64,000 bases of DNA from JAHZMA01 sp965205905 (GTDB lineage Bacteria; Pseudomonadota; Alphaproteobacteria; JABAAW01; JAHZMA01): the NCBI GenBank assembly GCA_965205905.1, contig CBDBHZ010000011.1, positions 558,001-622,000 of the forward strand. Reading direction: 5' to 3'. The translations under genes were made by a program, and so were the position numbers. This document shows positions 20,200 through 28,048 of this stretch, piece by piece. The first letter of the stretch is position 1. Every line of letters begins with the position of its first letter. Under the pieces are notes generated by a model. It saw nothing but the letters and a program-made list of their open reading frames with translations. It was not told where the DNA came from and searched no databases.

Positions 20200-21399
20200 A
20201 TGACGGATAAAAATAAAACACGCGATGAATACCAAAAGCAATATCATAATTTAATTGATAGTGAACAGTTTGATATGCTTGAATTGCGATTAAAAGAACC
20301 TAATATTTTTCGTATCTTAAAATTGTCTCATTATGAAATTCGTCATTCCAATTTTTTAGCTTGGTTGTTAGACCCTAAAGCTTCTCATAGCTTGGGCGAT
20401 ACTATCTTAAAAAGATTTGTGAGACATGTGCTTAATAATGCTGAACCGAATAATTTAATGCTTCATGAATTAAATTTTTCTAATGTAGAAATCAGGCGCG
20501 AATGGAAAAATATTGATTTGTTAATTATTTTTGACAATGCGGTTATCACCATAGAGAATAAGATACATTCAGGTGAACACAGCAATCAACTTAAAAGATA
20601 TAGGGATGAAGTTGAAAAAGAATTTGGAAAAGAAAAGAAAATTAAAAAAGAAAACAAAATATATGTATTTCTAACGCCTAATGGAATTGGTGCAAGTGAT
20701 GAAAGCTATGTCAATATTTCTTATCAAATTTTTATTGATATTCTTGAAAGAGTGCTAAAATTTTATGATGATAATATGGCAGATGCGATTAAACATTATA
20801 TCAACGATTATTTAATAACCTTAAAGGAGGATGTTATGGGAGACGGTGAATCCGCAAAATTAGCAAATGAGCTTTACAGAGCTAATAAAGAAATTCTTGA
20901 TTTTATTTATGAGTATAAAACTGATATTTTCAGTGAATTTCAAAAAGTTTTTAAAGAGATAATTAAAAAGGATGAGTATAAGTTTCTCAAAGCAACCAAG
21001 AATTACCTCCCTTTTATACCAGAAAATTTTTCAGAAACAGAGCCTAAATTTTGTTACAATGTTTATTTACACCCAAAAAATACTGAAGAAATATTTCTCG
21101 AATTTGTAATTGCCCCATGGAATAATGATGAACAAGCAAAAAGAGAAAAATTTAAAGATATGCTGAATCGTAAAAATTTATTAGGTGGTAAGAAGCTACC
21201 AGAAAATAGTAATCAATGGATTTATCGGTCTATGCATTCTGAAAAAATAAATACTGATATTACTAGTATTTATGATGATGACGGTAGAAAAAAAATAAAA
21301 CAGGAATTTAAAGATATATGGAATGGAGTTTTTTCGGATAAATTGGAAAAGATTAAAGAAGAAATAAATGAATTTTTTCAAGAGAATCAAATCACCTAA
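20200..21399 (+). CDS. PD-(D/E)XK nuclease family protein
   Basis: A 399-residue protein. The N-terminal segment (EPNIFRILKLSHYEIRHSNF then LAWLLDP) and the catalytic pattern NIDLLIIFDNAVITIENKI at about residues 107-125 fit the PDDEXK_4 group: Asp in the D position and Glu-x-Lys in the second strand. HSNQLKRYRDEV follows as in other members. The fold is that of restriction and repair nucleases, and solitary members are common in defence islands and prophage remnants. The last 180 residues are rich in Lys/Glu with no recognised domain. A+T is high. RBS AAGAG precedes the ATG. No methyltransferase partner is adjacent. Confidence 0.8.
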   Translation: MTDKNKTRDEYQKQYHNLIDSEQFDMLELRLKEPNIFRILKLSHYEIRHSNFLAWLLDPKASHSLGDTILKRFVRHVLNNAEPNNLMLHELNFSNVEIRREWKNIDLLIIFDNAVITIENKIHSGEHSNQLKRYRDEVEKEFGKEKKIKKENKIYVFLTPNGIGASDESYVNISYQIFIDILERVLKFYDDNMADAIKHYINDYLITLKEDVMGDGESAKLANELYRANKEILDFIYEYKTDIFSEFQKVFKEIIKKDEYKFLKATKNYLPFIPENFSETEPKFCYNVYLHPKNTEEIFLEFVIAPWNNDEQAKREKFKDMLNRKNLLGGKKLPENSNQWIYRSMHSEKINTDITSIYDDDGRKKIKQEFKDIWNGVFSDKLEKIKEEINEFFQENQIT

Positions 21400-21446
21400 A
21401 AAACAATGCGAGGTAAACTCAATCAGCTTTTTAGGAGTGTATTATA

Positions 21447-21503
21447 ATGGGCGATGTTGACGTGCCAATCTCTTTTATTAATCAAGAAAGCACTAACACA
21501 TGA
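21447..21503 (+). CDS. Possible 18-residue leader ORF translationally coupled to the ATPase
   Basis: ATG with AGGAG about 12 bases upstream opens a frame of MGDVDVPISFINQESTNT, whose TGA overlaps the ATG of the next gene (ATGA). Just before it, ATTATAAT could be a -10 box instead. The stop-start overlap suggests coupling, but so short a frame can arise by chance. Confidence 0.3.
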   Translation: MGDVDVPISFINQESTNT

Positions 21504-22054
21504 ATGAGCCTATCAGTTACGAGCAACAAATAGACGTTCTTAAAAAATTAGTTAAGCTAACCATTCGCAGAAGTATCAGTGGCTTAATTGTTACTGGTGC
21601 CAGTGGCATTGGTAAAGCATATAATGTTGAAAAAACCTTGTCCGACAATGGCTATCATCGCGATGATGGCAAACTCCATAGGTTTTCAGACTTTGTATCC
21701 CCTTTTAGTTTCTATCAAATATTATTTAAACATAAAGCACGCGACAATATCATTCTATTTGATAATACAGATTTTGTATTTAGTGATGACCATGCAGCCT
21801 CTATATTAAAAATGGCGTTAAAGGTAGAAAGCAGAAAAAGAACAGTGCAATGGAATGAAAGAGGTGTTTTTGACGTTTATAACCTTAGTGATGAGGAGCA
21901 AGAAAAACGCATCGCGGAAGGCAAATATCCTAATAGATTTGATTTTCACGGTGGCATTATCATCATCACCAATCAGCCAAAAGACACAATTAATAAACAT
22001 TGCGATATTACGGCTCATGGCTTCGTGATTGAAATCAAACTTAATAATGTGTAA
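21500..22054 (+). CDS. Phage-like P-loop ATPase, possibly truncated, with altered Walker A
   Basis: A 184-residue protein resembling AAA-type ATP-binding proteins of tailed phages: a Walker A-like GASGIGKAYNVEKTL near residues 33-47, a substrate-like PFSFYQILFKHK segment, Walker B NIILFDNTDFVF near residues 76-87, KMALKVESRKRTVQW, and sensor-like GGIIIITNQP. The residue after the P-loop Lys is Ala, where Thr or Ser normally binds the magnesium ion, so hydrolysis may be lost. The C-terminal part seems shorter than phage relatives of about 300 residues. Likely a captured phage gene. Confidence 0.55.
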   Translation: MNEPISYEQQIDVLKKLVKLTIRRSISGLIVTGASGIGKAYNVEKTLSDNGYHRDDGKLHRFSDFVSPFSFYQILFKHKARDNIILFDNTDFVFSDDHAASILKMALKVESRKRTVQWNERGVFDVYNLSDEEQEKRIAEGKYPNRFDFHGGIIIITNQPKDTINKHCDITAHGFVIEIKLNNV

Positions 22055-22083
22055 TGGATTTCCGTCTTCACGGGAATGACGGT
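22055..22083. repeat. Short palindromic intergenic repeat
   Basis: GGATTTCCGTC-TTCA-CGGGAATGACGG-type palindrome, of the general kind (GGATTCCCG...CGGGAATGAC) dispersed in many proteobacterial genomes. It sits at the ATPase stop and could act as a transcript end. Confidence 0.5.
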
Positions 22084-22120
22084 GGTGCGTGTCTTGGGTA
22101 ATTAATACAAATGCGGTATC

Positions 22121-22204
22121 TTGAATGCAAACTTCGTTTGCCATATGGATTCCGTGTCTTTTACAATGTGCCGTAATTACGGCACATTGGCACGGAACGA
22201 CGAA
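22121..22204 (-). repeat. Structured intergenic repeat, family A, copy 3 (inverted)
   Basis: Read on the minus strand: TTCCGTG / CACGGAA, a longer hairpin CAATGTGCCG-TAAT-ACGGCACATTG, and GCAAAC-GAA-GTTTGC. The middle hairpin is extended on both arms relative to copies 1 and 2, while flanking CCATATG and ATTCAA are kept. Confidence 0.75.
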
Positions 22205-22330
22205 AGGGGAATGTGTTTTTACAGGCGTGTAATACATAGGGCGATGCGTGTTTTAAGATTCATCAGCACAAAGGACGGTGCCTGCCTCATCACAATTTTA
22301 TATGGGGGGCTTTGCGGAGGTCGTTATATA

Positions 22331-22472
22331 TATCAAGGGGGGCGCGGGTGGCTTCTCGATGCGCGCTTGTCAAATTTATGTCCGTTGGACAATTTGTCAA
22401 GCAGACGCCTCTTGCCACTTTCGGTTTGCCCTTGTACCAATGGCGGGCAAACCTCACCCTTAATAATCCCCC
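22331..22472 (-). repeat. Structured intergenic palindrome, family C, long copy (inverted)
   Basis: On the minus strand it keeps GTGGC / GCCAC as second helix, GAGAA, CCGC and GCCCCCTTGATA. The third arm is extended by a hairpin (CTTGACAAAT with loop-side TGTCC / GGACA), and an extra arm GGTTTGCCC / GGGCAAACC is inserted near the 5' side. The stretch 22220-22650 carries this and other repeat modules and no convincing gene. Confidence 0.6.
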
Positions 22473-22650
22473 CGCTTGTGTGCAATACTAGCGATGGCAA
22501 ACCTCCCCCCATACCCCCACCGCTGTGCTTAATGCTGGCGATGGCGGTTGCCTTAACAACCCCCGCTTGTGTTTAATACTCTGATAGTGCAAGCCTTTAT
22601 AATCCCACCGCTGTATTTCAATAGGCAGGAGGCGTGTGTCGCTAGATTAC

Positions 22651-23256
22651 TCAATAGAGTTTATACTCACCCTTATGTTCGTCTTTATAATCATGCAGAT
22701 ATTCATAGCCAAATTCTTCACGGTTTCTTTCTTCTATTTCGTCCAATAATTTCCCCATTGCCCGCAATTCCTTTTCTTTTTCCCGAATGCGATTTTTCAA
22801 TTCCTCTGATATGAACTGTGTTAATTCACTACAATTAAGCGTAACATCATAGGTCGGCAATGATTTTTTGAAGAATGTGCCAAGCAAGGGGGCATTATTC
22901 CACCAAAGCGCACTGTAATATTTATATTTTGGTTCACATTCCAGCGCATCAGCATCTGGCGACATGAAAGATAGTTGCATAGCAACCGCTTGCAATTTTC
23001 TCTCTCGGTCTATCACTTTTTCAACTGTTTCATATAAATATATATCCAATATTTCGCTACAATCAATGTCGGCATCCTCGATACATTCCGTTAGCAAATT
23101 ATCAGAATCAGGTAATTTTGTAATTTGCGAATCGATAAGCAAAAACAAAACAATTATAGTAAAAAAAGCGATTAAAAATAATAAAAAAACATTAAATTTT
23201 GCTTTTGTTGCTAATTTTTTGTTATAAATGTTACTAAAAATATGTTTTTTTATCAT
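22651..23256 (-). CDS. Membrane-anchored protein of unknown function, paralogue of next anchored gene
   Basis: A 201-residue protein with one N-terminal transmembrane segment (about residues 23-42) and a hydrophilic outside domain rich in Asp/Glu with four cysteines. It ends in HDYKDEHKGEYKLY. The neighbouring protein at 23602-24024 ends in HDYRDEHKSEYRLYR, so the two share a distinctive C-terminal tail. No family recognised. RBS AAGAG lies 7 bases before the ATG. Codon use is very AT-rich. Confidence 0.6.
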   Translation of the reverse strand: MIKKHIFSNIYNKKLATKAKFNVFLLFLIAFFTIIVLFLLIDSQITKLPDSDNLLTECIEDADIDCSEILDIYLYETVEKVIDRERKLQAVAMQLSFMSPDADALECEPKYKYYSALWWNNAPLLGTFFKKSLPTYDVTLNCSELTQFISEELKNRIREKEKELRAMGKLLDEIEERNREEFGYEYLHDYKDEHKGEYKLY

Positions 23257-23310
23257 AATTTGCTCTTTTCAGTTGATAATTAAAAATTTATAACATATAT
23301 TATAAGAACA

Positions 23311-23550
23311 TTCAACTTATTTTTAGAAAGGAAAATTGCAGAATTAGAATCCACCTTTAATGGTGATAAGAGCCACGATGCAAAGATTCAAAGCGATATA
23401 GCAGTATTGGAACAGAAACTGGAAGCGAAATTAAATCTGGCAACAACTAATGAAAAGTCACGGTTGAAAATAGCATCTGATATTCACCAACTTCAGGGTG
23501 AGTTGGGACGAATTCAGCAAGAGATGCGCGCGCAACCAGCAGGGGCTTAA
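23311..23550 (+). pseudogene. Remnant of a coiled-coil protein gene, 5' end missing
   Basis: An open frame of about 80 codons without a usable start encodes LERKIAELESTFNGDKSHDA, then KIQSDIAVLEQKLEAKL and HQLQGELGRIQQEMRAQPAG before TAA. The heptad-like Leu/Ile pattern indicates coiled coil. Base composition is less AT-rich than the neighbours. A terminator follows at a normal distance, supporting a former real gene whose 5' part was lost, probably by rearrangement. Confidence 0.5.
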
Positions 23551-23573
23551 TCATTTCAGCATAGTTACAAAAA

Positions 23574-23602
23574 GGGTGCAGATATATTCTGCATCCTTTT
23601 TT
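23574..23602 (+). terminator. Rho-independent terminator
   Basis: Stem GGGTGCAGA / TCTGCATCC with loop TATAT, followed by seven T that run into the stop codon of the convergent minus-strand gene. Confidence 0.75.
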
Positions 23603-24024
23603 TATCGATATAGTCTATATTCACTCTTATGTTCATCACGATAGTCATGCTGATATTGGTATCCATTGTCATATCCATAGTGATATTCTTCAAAATCGTC
23701 CGACCATTCTCTTGTTTTTTGCAATAATTCATACATTGCTTCTGTTTTTTCTTCATTAGCTGCGATACAAGCCATATCGGCTTCAATGTTGCTTGCATCA
23801 TGTTGCGCGATACAATCAAAATATTCATTATGGATTATTTCAAAACCTTTAATCATCCAATCATCATCAGATGTTACCAGTGATTCATTGGGTGCATCAT
23901 TGCGTGATTGCGTTACAAATATCGCTACGATTATCACAAGCAAACACAGAGATAATAAGAGAATATATCTTGTTCGCGCCCGCGATGTTTGGTTAAATTT
24001 ATTAAGAAATTTTGTGGGTATCAT
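23602..24024 (-). CDS. Membrane-anchored protein of unknown function
   Basis: About 140 residues from ATG 24024, chosen because AAGGAGA lies at the right distance; the frame is open a further 42 codons upstream through a tandem repeat and that part is not believed to be translated. One transmembrane segment (ILLLSLCLLVIIVAIFV) follows a basic N-terminus. The outer part is acidic with two cysteines, and the C-terminus YGYDNGYQYQHDYRDEHKSE is Tyr-rich, matching the tail of the protein at 22651-23256. Function unknown. Confidence 0.6.
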   Translation of the reverse strand: MIPTKFLNKFNQTSRARTRYILLLSLCLLVIIVAIFVTQSRNDAPNESLVTSDDDWMIKGFEIIHNEYFDCIAQHDASNIEADMACIAANEEKTEAMYELLQKTREWSDDFEEYHYGYDNGYQYQHDYRDEHKSEYRLYR

Positions 24025-24096
24025 GCTACTTCTCCTTGCATATTCCCCCACTATATAATATATTTCTCCATTATATAAGAGATGATAAGAAGATTC

Positions 24097-24148
24097 AATC
24101 TTTTTTGGCAATCTTTTTTGGCAATCTTTTTTGGCAAGCTTTTTTGGC
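24097..24148. repeat. Four tandem copies of a 13-bp unit
   Basis: AATCTTTTTTGGC repeated four times (last copy AAGC...). It lies between two divergent genes, so copy number could alter promoter spacing; each unit holds a T6 run, which is prone to slippage. Confidence 0.85.
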
Positions 24149-24213
24149 AATATATTTATTTATTTTTGCCGCGCTTTATGGTAGCATCTGTATCTATAAC
24201 AGTGAGAATGAAG

Positions 24214-24831
24214 ATGACAGCAATATCAAAAATTACTTTACGCGCGCTGATGCTCTTATTAGCAGGCAGTTTCATAAGCAGTGGAATAGGGGTTGCAATG
24301 GCGACAGAAGAAATACCATATCAAACGGTCAGCCGTGATGGCGATATTGAAATCCGCGACTATCAGCCTTTGCTGAAGTTGCAAATCACCAAGACTGGCT
24401 CGCGCTATCAAGCACCCAGCGATGCGTTTCGGGATTTGGCAGGCTATATTTTTGGTGATAATCAGACAGGGCAGAAAATCGCGATGACGGCGCCAGTCTC
24501 GCAACAGGCGATTGCCGCTGATGACGAAAATGCCGCAAAAGATAAATGGCAGATTGCCTTTTACATGCCTGAAAATTATACGCTTGCCGATATGCCCGCA
24601 CCTGAAAATCAAGATTTACAGCTGATAGAAACCGCGCCACGCCGTGTGGCAGTGTTAGAATTTTACGGCAGGCGTAGCGATGATAATATGGATAAGAACA
24701 CCAAAAAATTACGGACATATTTGCGTGATAACAATATCGCATTTGTTGATAATCCTTCTTATGCGTTTTATAACAGCCCGATGATGATTTGGTTTCTGCG
24801 CCGTAACGAGGTGATGTTTGAATTACAATAA
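24214..24831 (+). CDS. SOUL-family haem-binding protein
   Basis: About 205 residues. The N-terminus MTAISKITLRALMLLLAGSF is a signal-like segment. The mature part has the SOUL pattern: YQTVSRDGDIEIRDYQPLL, FRDLAGYIFGDNQ, KIAMTAPVSQQ, FYMPENYTLADMPAP, then a C-terminal IWFLRRNEV. SOUL/HBP proteins bind haem or related tetrapyrroles; bacterial roles are unclear. The frame is open upstream to 24082, but that part runs through the tandem repeat; ATG at 24214 has GAGA six bases away. Its stop lies nine bases from that of the convergent lipase-like gene. Confidence 0.83.
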   Translation: MTAISKITLRALMLLLAGSFISSGIGVAMATEEIPYQTVSRDGDIEIRDYQPLLKLQITKTGSRYQAPSDAFRDLAGYIFGDNQTGQKIAMTAPVSQQAIAADDENAAKDKWQIAFYMPENYTLADMPAPENQDLQLIETAPRRVAVLEFYGRRSDDNMDKNTKKLRTYLRDNNIAFVDNPSYAFYNSPMMIWFLRRNEVMFELQ

Positions 24832-24839
24832 TTGCATCA

Positions 24840-25868
24840 TCACCGCATCAGTGCATTGATATTCTTGCGGATACCTTTTTTGTTCTTTTTTGCAAAAGTC
24901 AGTAATATTTTCAACGTTAATCGCAAATAGGGCCGCCTGATATAAGAAGCCCCCCAATAGAGTCTTTTTCTAACATAAGTTTGTTGTTCAGCCAAACATG
25001 CATCGATGGCATGGGTGCTGTGCCGCTTAATCGCAAGCGCGATAATATCTAACAGGGGCGTAGGAATATCCAATAAGGGTGAGGCACTTTGCTTTTTCAA
25101 AATTTGCGCCGTCATGGTTGGTATCAGCAAAATCGTGAGTGGTGCGGTGGTAATCGCCAGTCGCAACTTCACCATCAGCGCTTTGGTTTTGCTTTTATGT
25201 AGGGTAACCGTCTTAAATTGCTGATGCCTATCTTGCAGTAATTTACGGCTATCAAGCATGATATGTTGCTTGGCTTTCGGGTTTTGCAACATGCCGATTT
25301 TTCGCAAGAGATGCAGTGCCTCTAAATCAACATAATAGTGATGAATCCGCTGATATGATAACAGATAGGGGGCAAGTAACGTATTTTGAGCCTTAGATAA
25401 TTTTGGCCAAAATCCGTTAAAAATCACCGCCTCTTTCTGGGCAATATAGGCGGCAATATTGGCAAGCGCCGCCCCCAAAGAATGACCGCTAAAGCTAATA
25501 TTCCGATGGTTTTTAACCGCCCGCCCAATATTGATAGTGGCTTTAAGATATTGGGTTGTTACCAAATTATGGGTGCCGAAAGTTGCAAAAATATTAAATG
25601 CCCAATCTAGGGGGTCTTCAGTGCCAGTAAAGATAATCACATAATGCGGGCTCTTGCGTTTAATGGTGCGATACATCACGATTTTGAAACCCATTTTCGC
25701 GGTTTGATGGCGGTAAAATTCTGCCAACCCTATGGCTTGGTAATCCGTCTCGCTTGCGAGTTGGTAAATTTCATCGCCTTTGATGCCGCGTGCCTTAATC
25801 ATTTGCTGATAAGCCATATCGCATAATTTAGCGTAATCCGCTGGTGATATTTTGGGTGTCGTGAACAT
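24840..25868 (-). CDS. Class 3 lipase-like alpha/beta hydrolase
   Basis: A 342-residue protein. HYVIIFTGTEDPLDWAFNI followed by ISFSGHSLGAALANIAAYIA (nucleophile Ser of GxSxG near residue 128) is the core of the fungal-lipase-like class 3 family and its Mbeg1-like relatives. An Asp in YYVDLEALH and a late His could complete the triad, but I cannot place them firmly. The last 150 residues are basic with a hydrophobic stretch (TIAPLTILLIPTM-like), suggesting membrane association. No signal peptide. Substrate unknown. Confidence 0.72.
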   Translation of the reverse strand: MFTTPKISPADYAKLCDMAYQQMIKARGIKGDEIYQLASETDYQAIGLAEFYRHQTAKMGFKIVMYRTIKRKSPHYVIIFTGTEDPLDWAFNIFATFGTHNLVTTQYLKATINIGRAVKNHRNISFSGHSLGAALANIAAYIAQKEAVIFNGFWPKLSKAQNTLLAPYLLSYQRIHHYYVDLEALHLLRKIGMLQNPKAKQHIMLDSRKLLQDRHQQFKTVTLHKSKTKALMVKLRLAITTAPLTILLIPTMTAQILKKQSASPLLDIPTPLLDIIALAIKRHSTHAIDACLAEQQTYVRKRLYWGASYIRRPYLRLTLKILLTFAKKNKKGIRKNINALMR

Positions 25869-26024
25869 ATATCATCATAGCATATTTGTAGGGAAGTGTC
25901 AGCAATTTACACCATCGCTAATATTGAGTAACCGAGACACGCTCCGCATCCATTTTGAAACACAGCGGTGGGGGGATGGGGGGCGTCTTGCATCATCGCT
26001 AGTATTGCACACAAGCGGGGGTTG

Positions 26025-26091
26025 TTAAGGGGGCATTCGCAAGATGGCGGGCTTGTCCTCGCCATCGAGAAGCGAATTCGCGCCCCCTTAA
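26025..26091 (+). repeat. Structured intergenic palindrome, family C, copy 2
   Basis: Same 67-base form as the copy at 18017 but third helix GATGGCG / CGCCATC instead of GATGGTG / CACCATC: two compensating changes. Loop GGCTTGTCCT also differs by one base. The 300 bases from 25870 to 26170 contain this and shared short modules, no gene. Confidence 0.87.
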
Positions 26092-26176
26092 ATAATAATG
26101 TATCGCAAAACGCTAGATGGTCGTGCTGACGAATCTAACAACACACTCCGCCAGAATGTTAAGCAACCGCGTGGTT

Positions 26177-26773
26177 TTATTTTTCTATTACGATGTTGTT
26201 TTCTTTGAGGTGGTTTTTGACATAAGCTAGCACTTCAAGACATTCTGGTTTGGTCGAATTTTCTTCTGTTCTTTTGAGTCTGTCGGCAATGGTTGATGTC
26301 CCTGAATTATTTTCATATTCACTTTCATATACTTGATAAGAATCTTTCGCATTCCAATCCACGCCACTATCAATCAATAATTTTACAATATCTAAATAAA
26401 AATTTCTATCATCAGCATCATCTATGTAATCATCATTTTCACATGTACGAAATATATAAGATATAGGGGTATATGAATAGCCATATTCACCGTCGTCACC
26501 GAAGTTAACTTTTTTATTTGAGTTGGCACCTTGTGCAATTAAATTTTCTAATTTTAAGATTGCTTTTGGAATATCCATATCATAATCAAGCCCATAACCA
26601 TTCCCATAACCATAATGTGTCATGTCCAAAAAAAGCTTGTATAATAAAGGTTGCAGATTAGCTTTTTTAGCTTTTTCAGTTTCTGTTGTAAGGTCACTCT
26701 GTATCACCATAAATACAACATATGCTAGAATAACAAACAGCAAAAAAGATATGGTAAGATGCTTTAATTTCAT
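26177..26773 (-). CDS. Membrane-anchored degenerate ankyrin protein
   Basis: A 198-residue protein with an N-terminal transmembrane anchor (about residues 7-25). The rest contains ankyrin-like pieces: ILKLENLIAQGANSNKKVNF and YLDIVKLLIDSGVDWNAKD, with long acidic insertions between. A Gly/Tyr-rich stretch (THYGYGNGYGLDYD) is unusual. It may bind a protein partner in the periplasm. AT-rich; no operon partner. Confidence 0.6.
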   Translation of the reverse strand: MKLKHLTISFLLFVILAYVVFMVIQSDLTTETEKAKKANLQPLLYKLFLDMTHYGYGNGYGLDYDMDIPKAILKLENLIAQGANSNKKVNFGDDGEYGYSYTPISYIFRTCENDDYIDDADDRNFYLDIVKLLIDSGVDWNAKDSYQVYESEYENNSGTSTIADRLKRTEENSTKPECLEVLAYVKNHLKENNIVIEK

Positions 26774-26812
26774 CTTACCATATTAGTTGAAAGGAAAAAA
26801 TTTGTCAAATTT

Positions 26813-26953
26813 TTATTTTTGTTCAATGAATTTGATTTTGATTTTATCTTTAAAGATATTTTTGTAATTATCTTCTAAATCCAACATGGTTTTCTGGGCT
26901 TTTTGAATGGTCTTATTCAGAAAATCAGTTTTTTCACCAACTGTTTCTAACAT
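26813..26953 (-). CDS. Small lysine-rich ORF, possibly a gene remnant
   Basis: A frame of 46 codons from an internal ATG (MLETVGEKTDFLNKTIQKAQ..., ending in KIKFIEQK) looks like coding sequence in composition, with amphipathic helix pattern. The same frame continues upstream into a repeat element, so either a short gene or the tail of a gene whose start was overwritten. Confidence 0.3.
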   Translation of the reverse strand: MLETVGEKTDFLNKTIQKAQKTMLDLEDNYKNIFKDKIKIKFIEQK

Positions 26954-27037
26954 TATTGGAATGAGATAATACACGCATTGGTAGTATTTAGTAACAGCAA
27001 CATGCGACTCCGCTAATGTTGAGTAAGGCGGGGGGAT

Positions 27038-27113
27038 TATCAAGGGGGGTCGCAACAAGGCGGGTGTCCTACGGACATACCCGCCGAGAAGTTGCGCCGC
27101 ACCCCCCTTGATA
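27038..27113 (+). repeat. Structured intergenic palindrome, family C, copy 3
   Basis: Outer helix TATCAAGGGGGGT / ACCCCCCTTGATA (13 bp), second helix CGCAAC / GTTGCG, third helix GGCGGGT / ACCCGCC topped by GTCC-TAC-GGAC. The unpaired AA, GAGAA and CCGC match copies 1 and 2 although nearly all stem bases differ. An exact inverted copy of these 76 bases lies at 28940-29015. Between 26954 and 27286 I see repeat modules only. Confidence 0.88.
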
Positions 27114-27286
27114 CTATAAAGCTATCGCAAAGCCCCCCATATATAATGTATCGCAAAACGCTAGATGCTAATATTGACGAATCTATCAACGCACTCCTCC
27201 GCTAATATTGAGTACCGAAACACGCTCCGCCTTTGTGTTACACGCTCGCAAGCCTATAAGATTTTACTATTAACAGCTAAAAATAA

Positions 27287-27853
27287 TTATTGATTATTAG
27301 CTAAAAATATAAGAAGCAACAAAAACGCTAACAACCAGAAAATATAGCCACTTCCATTTTTTTGGCTATGCGCTGTTTTACCGTGCGCTGTTTTACCGTG
27401 ATGGACTTCTTTATCTTGTTTTTCTGCATTTAGTTTTCGCCATATTGCAGGATGTATGGGATTTTTCCCTTGCCATAAACCACGCTTTGCCTGTTTTGCT
27501 TCTTGATGCGCTTTGCTATAGTTAGCATCATTATCGTAACGCTTATAATGCCAAGCATAGCCCTTTTCTATCATAGCAAGATTAACATCCATGTTGCCAA
27601 TAAATAATTTTGCAACCAAACGACCATACTTATCTTCTTGATTCGTTGGCTGTATCGTAAATTTTTTTTTGTCCTTAATCAGACTCCATAAGCAGTTTTT
27701 GGAATTTTGACCGTAAGCTTGTCCCATTTCTGGCGCGTCTATGCCATGTAAGCGGATTGTAGTACCCTTGCCATTTATCTTAACGTCAATTGTATCACCA
27801 TCATAAATCCACTTCAACTGTGCAGGGATGCGACTTTGTTGCTGTGATGTCAT
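27287..27853 (-). CDS. Thermonuclease-like (SNase) protein with C-terminal membrane anchor
   Basis: About 188 residues from ATG 27853. SNase motifs: IYDGDTIDVKI, TIRLHGIDAPEMGQAYG with catalytic Arg and Glu, then KYGRLVAKLFIGNMDVN with the second Arg, MIEKGYAWHY and AKQAKRGLW. After a His/Lys-rich repeated linker (HHGKTAHGKTAHSQ) comes a transmembrane segment (YIFWLLAFLLLLIFLAN). No N-terminal signal peptide is seen, so topology (tail-anchored in the inner membrane) is inferred. A TTG start 69 bases earlier is possible but less likely. The gene lies between two inverted family C palindromes. Confidence 0.8.
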   Translation of the reverse strand: MTSQQQSRIPAQLKWIYDGDTIDVKINGKGTTIRLHGIDAPEMGQAYGQNSKNCLWSLIKDKKKFTIQPTNQEDKYGRLVAKLFIGNMDVNLAMIEKGYAWHYKRYDNDANYSKAHQEAKQAKRGLWQGKNPIHPAIWRKLNAEKQDKEVHHGKTAHGKTAHSQKNGSGYIFWLLAFLLLLIFLANNQ

Positions 27854-28013
27854 TTTTCTGCCAACTTTATGAAAATATTGATGTAATAAAATATAAATAC
27901 ACTTTAGTTTAATAAATGTCAATTACAATACAATTATTAAAATTATAGGTTTTAATAAAAGCATCATTTTGACGAAAATGGGAAATATAGGAAACACCGC
28001 TTGAATAATATCA

Positions 28014-28042
28014 TTGACTTAAACCTTGCAATGATATAAATT
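28014..28042 (+). promoter_or_regulatory. Promoter of structured leader and outer-membrane protein gene
   Basis: TTGACT at 28014-28019 with TATAAA at 28035 (15 bases) or TAAATT at 28037 (17 bases). Either way transcription would start about 28047, exactly where the structured leader begins. Confidence 0.5.
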
Positions 28043-28048
28043 AATAGC

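Noticed and set aside
22121..22814. Open frames of 81-151 codons on the plus strand near 22.1-22.8 kb
   Set aside because: They consist of repeat elements and the antisense of the 22651-23256 gene; no homology signs.
22651..24024. Toxin-antitoxin pair
   Set aside because: The genes are separated by a remnant and a terminator, both carry membrane anchors, and no toxin or antitoxin family motif is present.
26813..27058. Full-length 81-codon reading of the minus-strand ORF
   Set aside because: The first 35 codons are repeat sequence; only the shorter 26813-26953 part is kept, at low confidence.
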